The translations under genes and the position numbers were made by a program. A model generated the notes under the pieces. That model was given only the letters and a program-made list of their open reading frames with translations, made no database searches and had not been told where the DNA came from. A DNA stretch of 64,000 bases from Pyxicephalus adspersus (Eukaryota > Chordata > Amphibia > Anura > Pyxicephalidae), in assembly GCF_032062135.1 (NCBI RefSeq), contig NC_092860.1, positions 66,852,105 through 66,916,104 on the forward strand, given 5' to 3'. Below, one piece after another: positions 22,600 through 33,319 of the stretch (within the stretch, counting starts at the first letter, position 1; each line of letters opens with the position of its first letter).

Positions 22600-22990
22600 A
22601 AATCCTTTAAATAATTGTTGATATGCTTTTTGAACAATTCAACATATATATGAATGTGTAGTAAGATTGTGCTCTTTTCATTATTTTCTGTATACATCAA
22701 TACATCTCTACCGTTCCCCTAATGAAGCCTTACTGGAAACGTGTCGGGACAGAGATAATTGTGAGTATTCTACCACGCTCATCTATATATTCATATTAAA
22801 TGTTTCTAATTTGAATTGTTAACCTGTCACTATAGTACAAATGATCTCTGTTGAGCGAGGAGTCACCTTACATGGTGTCCAACCTGAATTTGATCATTAA
22901 ATGATTATTGTTTGTATACCAACAAAACCCTCTTTCTCTGGCCTTTTTCTCTTTGTTGTATAAACCTCTATTTTACAATACTTTTGAACA
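22600..22990 (+). mobile_element. Possible Penelope terminal (pLTR-like) fragment
   Basis: Carries a hammerhead-ribozyme-like core (22713-22750). The surroundings resemble, in composition and layout, the terminal sequence of PLE-2 after 58060: core, then AT-rich tail with ATGTTTCTAATT-type words. No Penelope coding sequence adjoins it, so the assignment rests on the motif. Confidence 0.4.
22713..22750 (+). ncRNA. Hammerhead-ribozyme-like motif 1 (decayed)
   Basis: GTTCCC is followed by CTAATGA (consensus CTGATGA, one change), AGCCTTACTGG, AAAC, then GTGTC and GGGAC. Stem I can form between GTTCCC before the core and GGGAC after GTC, and GTC is a valid cleavage triplet. The second core box reads GGAAAC rather than a clean GAAA after a closed stem II, and the G of CUGAUGA is lost, so activity is doubtful. 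Such motifs are known in Penelope termini. Confidence 0.5.
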
Positions 22991-23690
22991 AAATCAATAC
23001 ATTTTTCATTCCTTTTGTTAAAAAATAGCAAAAACATTTGGTCCTTTTTATTCTCTGCTTTGAAGCTAGCCTGCACTCACACTATAGCTAGGCACTCTAC
23101 TACACTTCATCCCACTTGATCCTCCAAAAAGCGGAGGAGGAGGAGGAGGAAGTGCCCCAGGTATTGGCTCTCCTTCGCATCTTCCAGGACAAGAGGTGAA
23201 ACTTCTCTGCTTTCCAGCACACCAGTTGATGGTGGTTCATAGGGCTCCAAAGTGGGAATATGGGCCTGAACAGGGTGACTATTGGGCTGTATAGTATTGT
23301 CAGGACCCTTGGAGGTAATTGTGGAAGAACAAAGGAAGCCACCACTGCTGGTGGACTCTGAGCCACTGATCTCATGGAGGAGATGTTTGTGGATAGCAAG
23401 CTTAGACAGGTTCTTCAAAAAAAAAAAATTTTACCTCCAACTTGGCACCTGTCCGGGACTTTGGCAAAGTGCTCAGTGCCCACACAAAAGCCATAGGCTT
23501 TAGTTTGAAGAAACTTTAGATTTCAGGTTTTCTCTTGCTGGCACTTAGGCTTCTATCAGCCTGTAAATAAGTAAACGGCTCAATACCCAAATAGGGAGTA
23601 GCTGTATTTTACAAATTATTTAGCGGATGTGAAACAGGAGTAATAGCACAAACAGGTTTAGAATAATCACAAAAATCAATGTCCCTATGG
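22991..23690. other. Unclassified; open reverse frames at 23107-23418
   Basis: Two overlapping reverse-strand frames of about 100 codons are open. One reads a polar, Ser/Pro/Glu-rich peptide (LLHEISGSESTSSGGFLCSS, later PLVLEDAKESQYLG). It matches nothing I recognise. A run of nine A on the forward strand near 23419 shifts the frame. It could be a transposon fragment or chance. Confidence 0.35.
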
Positions 23691-23691
23691 C

Positions 23692-24040
23692 TTAAAGCAG
23701 ACCTATCATCACATTGCTTGCTATATAAAGTAAAAAATTATTTTTTTTTTTTACTTTTGTAACCTATTTTTTTAACCCCCTCCCCTTCCGTCTTTACCAT
23801 CTTGGCAGTAAATATTGAATAGGAGCAGCCCAAAGCCTCTTTGGATACCTATGTCACATATCCAAGGAGGCTTTGGGCTGCTCCTTCTTCACATGCAAGC
23901 GTCAAGCAGTTCAGTGAAAATGTTCATAGCAACAGTCAGTTACAACTTTCCCTCTGATCAATTATCTTTTTTAGTGAAGCCCAGATTTGATAACACCGAA
24001 AAGGCCAGGAAATTTTGGTACCCAGTAGTTGCTGTCTAAT
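23692..24040. repeat. MITE family B, partial copy
   Basis: Begins CTTAAAGCAGACCTATCATC. It shares the internal blocks CAAAGCCTCTTTGGATACCT and CATATCCAAGGAGG with the copy at 1026-1415. The block AGCAGCCCAAAGCCTC (about 23825-23840) pairs with GAGGCTTTGGGCTGCT (about 23866-23881) as a strong internal hairpin. The right terminus is unclear. Confidence 0.6.
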
Positions 24041-25882
24041 TGACCTCAGAAGGTAGGATGATGGATGGCTGGGGGCCTTTCAAGACAAGCAGGTCATGGG
24101 TCTGCCGGAGCGATTCAAGCTAGTCCTGGGAGGGGATTGGTAGAGAAAATCCAACCCGTATAAACAGATATTTCACCTGCTCCCAAAAATTTCAGTGATT
24201 ACCATAGTAGTGAACCACAGTGATTCTGAGGTTGAAAACACCCATTAACACCCACTATGCTGTGTAAATCTCAAGATAACTTTATTAAAGACCATCTCCC
24301 TTATATGAAATTCATCTGCGTATTTATATATTTGCATAGTGTTTATCTTTAATGTTTAGGAGGAATTGCTAGCTAATTAAATCGTCAAATATAGAAAAAT
24401 CTAATCCCAGCCCAGTAGTGTGGGTTCCTGGTTGACACCACTAAAGGCGGCACTGCCATGGAACACCAATCATCTAAAGGGATTTAAAAATGTAATAAAG
24501 TGACAAAAAAACACCTGCAACCATTGTATATATTTGTTACTACTTGTCAATGATATTCCAAACGACATCAACATAACTATTTACTGCCAAAAAAACACAG
24601 CTTCTCCTCTTTTTCTCTTGAAAAATCAACTTTTTGTCACTTAATTTATGCAGGGAGGCAGTACTCACAACCACTTAGGATGTAGATTGAAGCCTTTGTT
24701 TTCCAGTTATTTAAAAATGTAAATGGTTTTCAGATATGGGATAAGACTGACTGACTTAAAGAAATACAGTGGTGTCACCAATACACCTACTGAGTGGACA
24801 TGCAAACAACAACACACCAATAAGCTATTCTCTCTGCTAATTCTATCCCTCCTGTTAGTGTGTGTCCTGTCAGAAGATGCATTTGCAGCAGTGTCTGATT
24901 ACCATCTAGTGCGGCCTCCTCAAAGTCTGTGTACTGCTGTGTACTAGCGCTATAGATTCAATACATATGCTAGTTGTTTGCAGAAATACACTTTTAAAAT
25001 GGATATATAGATTCCCTTTATCAGTCCTAAATTCTGCATAAAGAACAAGTCTACTTATCATTTCCTACATTTTCAGTATAGATTATATATAAATACAATC
25101 CCAATAGTTGGAGTTTGTCACTTCCTGGCTTCTCCATCTAAAACCCTCCAAAAATTGTCTCACCTCAGCCTCCAACCTGTCAGGCTGCTTCTCCATTGAT
25201 AAAATAGAAGAGGCAGTAAACTTGCACAGGTAAAAATACAGAAATTTTCAAAATGCAGATTTTCCACCTCACCCTGGCAAATGTACAATATCAAAAAATC
25301 TAACTGATCCAACCTTATTCTAAACCAGGCAAATGTCACAGTAGCCCATTTTGTCATTGAAATGTTGGTGAATGTTGCGGTATGTTTCTTGAACTGGGGA
25401 AAGGCTACTGGCTAATGTCTTTATAAATGTGCCTGTAATTATTATTATTGATATTATTATTAAAGCTTGTGATTATTTGTTTTTCATTAAAAACAACAAA
25501 ACAAAAGTCAGACAGGGACTACCCTCAATGTTTCTAGTTTTATTAAGTTACCTCTACAAATTATTAAACACAATGTGTCCTGTAGATGGCGCTCTATTAC
25601 TTTCTATCAGAGACTGGTGGAAATACATAGAATGACACGGTGAACTTCCAGCCATGAAAGTGTTAATAGGAGAGAAAGAAACCTACTGCAATGAGAGGTG
25701 AATACATGCCACACAGAATATATATATCTATATATAATGCACATTTAAAAAACAAAGGCTATAAAAAACACTGAAATTCCCTAATATTGTCGACAAATAG
25801 AGACACAGGAATATCTTCCAATACAGTTTTTAAAATAAATTGACAGGAACGTGAGCCAACAGGAACATAACCAGCAAGCGAC

Positions 25883-25973
25883 CTCGTATATGTTCCTTGC
25901 GCTGCGAATGTTCACCTCTGTGTGGTAAGAGCCGAGCTCTTTCGCCTCCTTCAGTAACAGGGACAGAGCCCGG
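25883..25973 (-). other. Candidate exon B (weak)
   Basis: On the reverse strand a T-rich tract ending TTTGTGCAG precedes an open segment that reads RALSLLLKEAKELGSYHTEV in one frame and runs to an ACGAG/GTCGCT or ACAGAG/GTGAAC donor. Composition looks like ordinary amphipathic protein. I do not recognise the protein. Its phase does not match candidate exon A if the two are joined directly. Confidence 0.2.
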
Positions 25974-26526
25974 CTGCACAAAGCACAAAAAATAATAATT
26001 CAACAATCACAATTAAACGCAAACTGCCCAGCGCGCCTCAAACTCAGCAACCAGCGAAAGAGACAGTTTCAAGCCCCCCTCAATGTGAATTGATTCTACT
26101 ACGGGCTCCTCATACTCCGCGGTTTTAAAGCGGGGGGTGTTCTCACCCACAATGAAAATATGTTTAAACGTTTCCCAGCTTCTTTTTCTTACACAGCTTG
26201 TGGTCTCATATATTTCTCCTTCTATTAATTCGCAGAATGATTTTTGTTTCAGGTACTAGAGCTATGTTATAGTGGTGGTGGCGGTGGAGAATGAATAAAA
26301 TAAGAAGGATCAACCCCTACAGTCGGCGCAGAATGGTACTTTCCACAATTTATTCCAAGGAAGACTGACAGTTTTTGGGTCATGAAGCAGCTGTTGAAGT
26401 CAGGCGGCTGCTCCCCTCTTCTGGAATAAGAAATGAATCCGTTTTAAAGTAAATAACCAGAGTCCCGAGTTTACACGGGGAAGAAAAATGTATTCTTTCA
26501 AAACAGAAACAAACAACTAACTTAAC

Positions 26527-26618
26527 CTGGAACGCTTCATAAACCAGCTTATTTCTCCATGCATTTGGAATAATAACCCGCGCTTTTATTTTTTTACACT
26601 CGGCTATCTCAGCAGCAA
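26527..26618 (-). other. Candidate exon A (weak)
   Basis: On the reverse strand a polypyrimidine tract ending TTTTTTTTCAAG precedes a 92-base open segment reading AAEIAECKKIKARVIIPNAW and ending YEAFQ. A good donor, CAG/GTTAAG, follows directly. No known family comes to mind. Confidence 0.25.
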
Positions 26619-29189
26619 CTTGAAAAAAAAATGGATTCCTAACTATATATTGTCCTATTGTCTTCCGGCCACTGACAAATAAATCAGCTGATGTGCATAA
26701 CAAAATCATATTCTTGTAAATGTATGCAAAAAAAAAAAAAAAAATTCAGGCGGGGAACAATGAAAACACTTTAGGTTAGTACCGACTATCTGAATATTAT
26801 GTAACTTTAAGTAATAAAAGATATATCATTTAATTGTAGCCATTGATGGTGTTTTAATATACGGGTCGTTTTTAATTTCACCTTTACAGATCTAGGAGCA
26901 CACAGTAAGATAAGTATTACTTGAAAAGCATTTTCCCCTTTGCGAAATTTGGAAAGGGAAAATCATGTTCACCAGAGTTCAGCCTTAAAGTAGACCTGTA
27001 AGACACAAATGAAGAGGAGGTATGTATGTAAAGAAACATTTTCTTTCTTGCATTGCCAACATTGTTTAATACAAATCTGTGTTTTGGCAAAACACATTGC
27101 AGTCAATTAGGAAGAGCAAACTAAAGTGGTCTCTTTAGTTAACCTATGGCCAATCCATAGACATTTATTAAACTAGCAGTACATTAGTTTCAAGAATTAC
27201 AACTCCACAGTAGCATTGGGATATAAACAAACTAGCAACAGTGAGAGATTTCTTACTTTTTATTCTGTCTACATCAGCTTTTGGGCATTTATAAAGAAGT
27301 GAGTCAGGTGGCAATCACTTCTATATGTTAGTGGAGGTCAAAACATCCATTGGCACTGTCAAGATGGAAATCAGAGAGAAAACTACGGATATGCATTTCT
27401 TGACATTCCCTAGGCCTAAGGTGACTATCTGTATTAGTGCACTAGCAACATCTACAGAGCTGATGTATGTGACACTTTTCAGGACATGCTTTCATCTGTC
27501 CTGTAGGGAGCGTCAAAAAAAAAATTCAAAAGCTTAAGCTGGGGTGTAGCTTTAAGAGCATTTTAAATAAAGAAAAAATATATTAACGTGTGCATAAAAA
27601 GAAAGAAAAAAAATGGTTACGGTCCTTAAAGGCACTTCATCTGAAGGCACTGGAGCTTAGCTCACTCTTCTGTACTAGAGTGCCTGCTCTTTGTTTACAT
27701 TAGCAGTTGGAATGGCTGTCAAATCGCTGTTGAGAGGGATGAGTTGGTAAGAGAATGGCTTGTATAACTTACAGATGGCTTCATAAATATTTGAACAGAG
27801 ACAACTATTTTTCTAATTTTGGTTCTGTAAATTACAAGAATTCATTTTAAAACAACTCAGATGCAGTTGAACTGCAGACTTTCAGCTTTATTTCAGTAGG
27901 TTAAACAAAAAGATTGCATAAAAATGTGAAGAACTAAGGCCTTTTTTTTTTTATACACAATCACTTAATTTCAGGGGCTCAAAAGTAATTGGACAATTGA
28001 CGCTACTTCATGGGCTGATGTGAGCAATTCCTTCTATATTTCATTATCAGTTATGCAGTGAAAAGGCCTGGAATGTGGAAGATTTTGCTGTAAACAGACA
28101 ACATGTGGTCAAAGGAGCTCTCTATGCAGGTGAAACAAGTCATCCTTTAGCTTCAAAAACAGAAAATAATGAGAAATTGCTACAATATTAAGGGAGGCAA
28201 AAAATCTACAGTTTGGTACATCATGAGAAAGAAACAAAGCACTGGGGAACTCAGCAACGCCAAAAGACCTGGACGTCCATAGAAGACAACAGTGGTGGAT
28301 GATCGCAGAATCATTTCCATGGTGAAGAGAAACCCCTCACAACAGCCAACCAAGTGAACAACACTCTCCAGGAGGTAGGCCTATCGATATCCAAGTCTAC
28401 CATAAAGAGAAGACTGCATGAATGTAAATACAGAGGGTGCACTGCAAGGTTCAAGCCACTTATAAGCCTCAGGAATAGAAAGGCTTGTTTGGACTTTGCT
28501 CAAAAGCATCTAAAAAAGCCAGCACAGTTCTGGAAAAACATTCTTTCTTTGGACAGATAAAACCAAGATCAACCTTTACCAGAATGATGGCAAGAAAAAA
28601 GTATGGAGAAGGCGTGGAACAGCTCATGATCCAAAGCATACCACATCATTTGTAAAACATAGCAAAGGCAGTGTGATGGCACAGAGGGACACTAGTGTTT
28701 ACCAATGATGTGACACAGGACAGAAGCAGCCAAATGAATTCTGAGTAGGGATGAGCGGGAAGGCTCTGACAGTTTCGGGAAAATTTCCTTGAACTTCCAG
28801 TGGGTTCGCGAAATTTAGGCAAATTGATTTCGCAAATTCCATTAAAGTCAATTGGCTGACTTTAAACATTAATAGCAAAGCCCCTATACATGTTAGAACC
28901 ACCAAATTTGCTAGTTAAGTGTAGGAGAACGGTGGCAACAGGGAAAAAAAATACAAAAGTTTCAAAAGACATTGTGGTTTTCCAGAAAATGGCAGGCAAA
29001 GTGACAGCAGGAAAAAATGATTTTTGCGTGATAGACTGCGTCCAGAATGCAGCACAAACATTAGGACAACAGTCTCTGCCGTCAAAACAGCAGGAAAACG
29101 CATTGCTTTTTAATTTACACACCCCTATTGAATTTACATAGCTGCATATTATCTTAATGCTATATAAATCCTGTTTATTATTAATATTA

Positions 29190-30780
29190 ATTGCTAGCTG
29201 GCATCATGACCTGGATGACATGTGTTAGGAATGACACCCATAAAGTTGTGGACAAGTAGTTTGGTGACATTAGGCAAGGATGGTGGACCAGAGATGGAGC
29301 ATGGGCCAGCGAGAGCAGTAGCAATATGTGGCCTCTGATCAGCTATCGCCAGGGAGACTGCATTGTTAAAAGTCATGGGGATCTGGATATAGTGCATCCT
29401 CAATAGTGAACGTTTTCTGAGCTGTATTATTGGGAAGACTATCAAAGTTACAACCATTAATAGAAGATTTTAAGGAGTTTTACTTGGCGTTCATGCAGAT
29501 CACACTGTTCTCCTAATTAAAGTCAAGGATTTGAAGACTGGTGAAGCTGTGTGAGGAGCAAGGCAGTTTTTTTGGCAAAATGTTCGAAATGTGGAACCAG
29601 TAGAAGACTCAAGAGGCCAAGAGGTTGAAAGAGAGACAATAGAAGAAAGATTCTGCATCTCCAGCACCAAAAGGTCTTGAGCTTGGGAGCTTCTTGCCTG
29701 AACATATGTCGCTATGGGAAACTTTGTTGGCTGCAGGTGGGCAGAAGAAATCATGTTTACCCTTTTGACATCCTTACCATGGGACCAGTCTTTAAAAATG
29801 GTCTACAAGTGATGCTTCAAGACAAAGACATCCTAAAAGTCACCCACGACTGTCGTTGGCTAGGAGATATTTTGTCTCACCAATATGGTGTGTTTTTGAA
29901 TATTGTTTTTGAATATATGATGTGTCATCGAACATCTACTGTGAAGGAATGTTTGACTCGGTATCTAAATATGCCGTCTGCACAAGTATATTTCTTAAAT
30001 ATCAAACAAACATTGATGGAGCAAAATCCTAATATGTGTTCGGACTGTCCTTTGTCTGCTACTTTGCTGAAAGTGTTGGCTCTGGAAGTATCGAACCTCC
30101 TAGATTTGCGTCAATCTATGTAGGATGGCATGCTCGCTGACTTTGCATTGTTAGTTGACAGCTATCTTAATGCTCCTCGCCTAGCAAAAGCCGATGCTTT
30201 AACTATGATTGAGAACTTATGCTATGAGCTTCCCAAAGAAAGAAAAGAGAAAAGGCTTCGAAAGAATATGGTGTTACCAGCCATGGATTACTTGTGAGAT
30301 AAGAGTAAACAAAGCTTTGATCTCTAAATGGGTCATTCCTAAAATAAGTTTGGTTCTAGGAGACGCCTTTGTCCTTTGTCCTCTTTGTTTTGAGAACCCC
30401 AGAACAATATTATATTTGGCTCTCTCATGTATCAGCTTACTAGTAGGATTCATAACAAATAATTAACATTTAAAAGGAAGATAACTACTCTAATAATGAT
30501 ACAGTTGTATGTCTGCTTAAATACTTCAAAAAGTCTTGGATAGAGTTTATTTGTTGTTTTTTTTATTAGAACATTTATATGTGGGGAAAATTAGGCACAG
30601 AACAACTCAATGTGCCTCTACTCTATTTTTGGGTTTCAGCATAGTCTGTTAAAATGTATCATTGTAAAATTTTAGCTACTTTGGTTTGTTTAATATAACT
30701 GTTTTAAATATTGGGCATTTTGTACAATACTGTACATTTGTCCATTTCCAAATAAATTGCTAATGTAGTTAAAAAAAAAT
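29190..30780 (+). pseudogene. EXD1: EXD1 retrocopy (processed pseudogene) inside hAT-B
   Basis: EXD1 is a germline 3'-5' exonuclease-fold protein that acts as an RNA adaptor in transposon silencing by piRNAs. The copy is intronless. Between 29660 and 30200 it reads NICRYGKLCWLQVGRRNHVY, then GLQVMLQDKDILKVTHDCRW, LGDILSHQYGVFLN, SATLLKVLALEVSNLLDL, then DFALLVDSYLNA in a frame after a stop. These match the exonuclease domain of EXD1 as I know it. The N-terminal part (29270-29650) is recognisable only loosely and has several stops, so it cannot make the full protein. A long 3' untranslated stretch ends with AATAAA at 30751 and nine A residues at 30771, the mark of LINE-mediated retroposition. 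Target duplications were not resolved. Confidence 0.8.
30751..30779 (+). terminator. Polyadenylation signal and A-tail of the EXD1 retrocopy
   Basis: AATAAA at 30751-30756, then 14 bases, then nine A residues, as in a copied mRNA 3' end. Confidence 0.8.
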
Positions 30781-31740
30781 CTGTATTTATTTTAAAGTAG
30801 GGCAGAAATTTCACTGTACCAAACAGTCTTCTTTGGTAAATAGGAACAGGTATCAAACACTAAAATAACTTTTAAATACTTTAAAGTAGCACAGAAATTT
30901 CACTGTACCCAACAGTCTACTTTGGTAAATAGTAGCAGGTATCAAAGACTGAAATATCTGTATTTTTTTATAGTAAGACAGAAATTTTTCTGTACCAAAT
31001 TGTCTTCTTTGGTACATAGCAAGAGGTATCAAAAACTGAAATATATGTATTTTTTTTAAAGAAATACAGAAATTTTTCTGGCTTTTTTTGATAGCAAGTG
31101 CTATCAGAATAAAATATCTGTAATTTTTGAGAGATACAGACATTTTTCTGACTTTTTGGATTTATAGCAAGTGCTATCACAGTTAAATATCTGTATTATT
31201 TGGAGAGAAATACAGAAAAATTTTCTGGCTTTGTGTATATATAGCAAGTGCTATCACAGTTAAAAATCTGTATTTTTTGAGAGAAATACAGACATTTTTC
31301 TGGCTTTGTGGATATATAGCAAGTGCTATCAGAGTAAAAAATCTGTATTTTTTGAAAATACAGAAATTTTTCTGGCTTTGTTGATTTATTGCAAGTGCTA
31401 TCACAGTTAAATATCTGTGTTTTTTTTAGAGAAATACAAAACTTTTTCTGGCTTTGTGGATATATAGCAAGTGCTATCACAGTTAAATATCTGTATTTTT
31501 TGGAGAGAAATACAGACACCTTTCTGGCTTTGTGGATATATAGCAAGTGCTATCACAGTTAAATATCTGTATTTTTTTGATAAAATACATACATTTTTCT
31601 AGCTTTGTGGACATATAGCAAGTGCTATCAAAATAAATATGTCTATTTTTGGATAGCTTGCAAGAGGTATCAGTCAGAAATTTGTGTTTTTTGTACAGTG
31701 GGACAGAAATGTTTCTGCCTTTTTTGAAAAATAGCAAGAG
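30780..31740. repeat. Tandem array, ~75-bp unit, about 12 copies
   Basis: Each unit has AAATATCTGTATTTTTT, GAGAAATACAGA, CATTTTTCTGGCTTTGTGGA and TATAGCAAGTGCTATCA in that order. Unit starts fall at about 31188, 31264, 31341, 31413, 31488 and 31565. The units before 31120 are longer and more diverged (TGTACCAAACAGTCTTCTTT replaces part). Degenerate versions continue to about 31930. The words GCAAGTGCTATC and AATACAGA also occur, inverted, in hAT-A near 13030-13150, so the array belongs to the hAT family. Confidence 0.9.
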
Positions 31741-32913
31741 GCAGCAACTTTAACTGCACAATCTGTATAATTCAAGATATACAGAAGGTACCTAACCTGC
31801 CCTGTCACAATGCACAATGGCTTTTGTGATAGATATGTGATAGATTGTAAGAGGTATCAGACTATAATATCTATTTTTGTAGAGTAGCATAGAGATGTTT
31901 TTGCCTTTTTGGATAAATAGCAAGAGGTAGCAAGAAAACCTGTCCCTCTCACAGTGCACTTCTCTCCCTGCTTCATACAGAACACAAGATGGAGTGACTA
32001 ACCCTTCCCTTCTTCCCTGTATATATACCTATTCTGAGATATCTGCTGATTGGTGCTGCTGGGCCTTGCTGTGCATCCTGGGAGCAAATGATTCGCTCCC
32101 AGCCGCGCCATTCATGCCGGAAATAGTGTATGTTCCCGCCCCCTGCATTTCCCTTTGTTTGTTCGGTGGGAACACGACCTTATGGTGAATCACAAGGCCA
32201 TTCTCGCTTAAGAGTTGGGTATGCCAGAACGGCCCAATTCGCTTCGAGATCGAATTTATTAATCTCGCTCCTCATCCCTAATTCTGAGGTGTTCAGAGAC
32301 AGGTACTGTCTGTTCAAATCCAGGTAAATGCTGCCAAATTGTTTGGGAGGCGTTTCATAATACAGATAAACAATGACCCAAAAACATACAGCCAAAGCAA
32401 CCCAGGAGTTTACTAAAGCAAAAAAGTGGAATATTCTTGAATGGCCAAATCAGTCACCTGGTCTGAACCCAATTGAGCATGCATTTCACTTGTTGAACAC
32501 TAAACTTTGGACAGAAAGGCCCACAAACAAACAGCAACTGAAAGCTGCTGCAGTAAAGGCCTGGCAGAGCATTAAAAAGTAGGAAACCCAACATCTGGTG
32601 ATGTCCATGAGTTCAAGACTACAGACTGTCATAGCCAGCAAAGTGTTTTCCACCAAGTATTAGAAATAAACATTGTATTTTCAGTTTTTTAATTTGTCCA
32701 ATTACTTTGAGTCCCTGAAATGAAGTGATTGTGTTAAAAAAAGGCTAAAGTTCCCCACATTTTTATTAAATCTTTTTGTTCAACCCACTGGTATAAAGCT
32801 GAAAGTCTGCAGTTCAACTGCATCTAAGTTGTTTTATTTAAACTTAATTTTGGTAATGTACAGAACCAAAATGAGAAAAAAGTTGTCTCTGTCCAAATAT
32901 ATGAACCTAACTG

Positions 32914-33319
32914 TAGGTGCTTTTGCTGATGAATTGCACTACAGTGTTGCAACTGCAGTGGTCAGTATTGGTGTGTTAAAAGCATATTTACAACCTCGGG
33001 ACAACAAAAAAATCCTAAAAAATAAGGTGCTTTGCAAGAGGTGATGTCTGGCTGTTGGTGTCTCCTACCTTCTTTGTTGTGGGATTGTTGAATCTCTGTG
33101 TGTGCTGCCATATGCTATAGTCCTTCAACCATGTCACTGCTGTGTCTTCTAGTAGCATAGTAGGTGAAAGGATGAAGCCAAGGTGTGAGAAAGGGGAAAT
33201 GGGCATCCCATGCTCCTAAAAGTGGTGATTGCTGCAAGAAACATGGTACCCCTGTACTGACTAACATTTTTACAATTTCATGTTGGTTTTCCTATTTATT
33301 GTCACGAGACAATTTTTCT
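32914..33319. other. Spacer between Tc1-c and CR1-1
   Basis: No recognised feature. The first part directly adjoins the Tc1-c TA target. Confidence 0.4.

Larger units (their letters stand above)
24041..27770. other. Low-repeat region, possibly host intronic
   Basis: The longest stretch without recognised mobile elements apart from short fragments (a family B-like start near 26993). CpG dinucleotides are commoner at 25850-26620 than in the flanks. Two splice-flanked open segments on the reverse strand (25883-25973, 26527-26618) are listed separately. Otherwise nothing supported. Confidence 0.4.
28746..32280. mobile_element. hAT transposon copy hAT-B with 8-bp target duplication
   Basis: Bounded by ATTCTGAG at 28738-28745 and again at 32281-32288, an exact 8-bp duplication as hAT elements make. 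The inverted termini are TAGGGATGAGCG and CGCTCCTCATCCCTA. It contains no hAT transposase. It holds a left noncoding part (28746-29189), an EXD1 retrocopy (29190-30780), a ~75-bp tandem array (30780-31740), and a right part related to the left end of hAT-A. It was therefore non-autonomous, mobilised in trans. Without the retrocopy it would be about 1.95 kb. Confidence 0.9.
28030..32582 (+). pseudogene. Tc1-c transposase, two parts around hAT-B
   Basis: Part one, about 28090-28735: the N-terminal DNA-binding region in broken frames, then an open stretch from 28354 (QEVGLSISKSTIKRRLHECK, later FAQKHLKKPAQFWKNILSLD) that ends at a stop after the first catalytic Asp area (family W--VLWSDE; here LSLDR then stop). 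Part two, 32289-32582: N-D-P-K-H-T-A-K in a compromised frame near 32372, then WNILEWPNQSPGLNPIEHAF, which keeps the family's SP-LNPIE motif and catalytic Glu. Stops, frame changes and the 3.5-kb insertion make it inactive. Confidence 0.85.
27772..32913 (+). mobile_element. Tc1-like transposon Tc1-c, split by an hAT element
   Basis: The left end CAGATGGCTTCATAAATATT at 27772 and the right end, whose complement is CAGTTAGGTTCATATATTTG, are inverted repeats continuing about 200 bases (ACTCAGATGCAGTTGAACTG, GCAGACTTTCAGCTTTA, TTCAGGGGCTCAAAAGTAAT). TA flanks both ends, as expected for Tc1/mariner. Removing hAT-B and one 8-bp duplication leaves about 1.6 kb, the normal length of a Tc1 element. 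The fragment at 12261 is the same family. Confidence 0.9.

Noticed and set aside
31183..31737. Reverse-strand frames reading repeated DSTCYISTKPEK-type peptides
   Set aside because: Produced by translating the ~75-bp tandem array; no gene.
30779..31930. CRISPR array
   Set aside because: Units are adjacent ~75-bp tandem repeats without unique spacers, in a eukaryotic transposon context.
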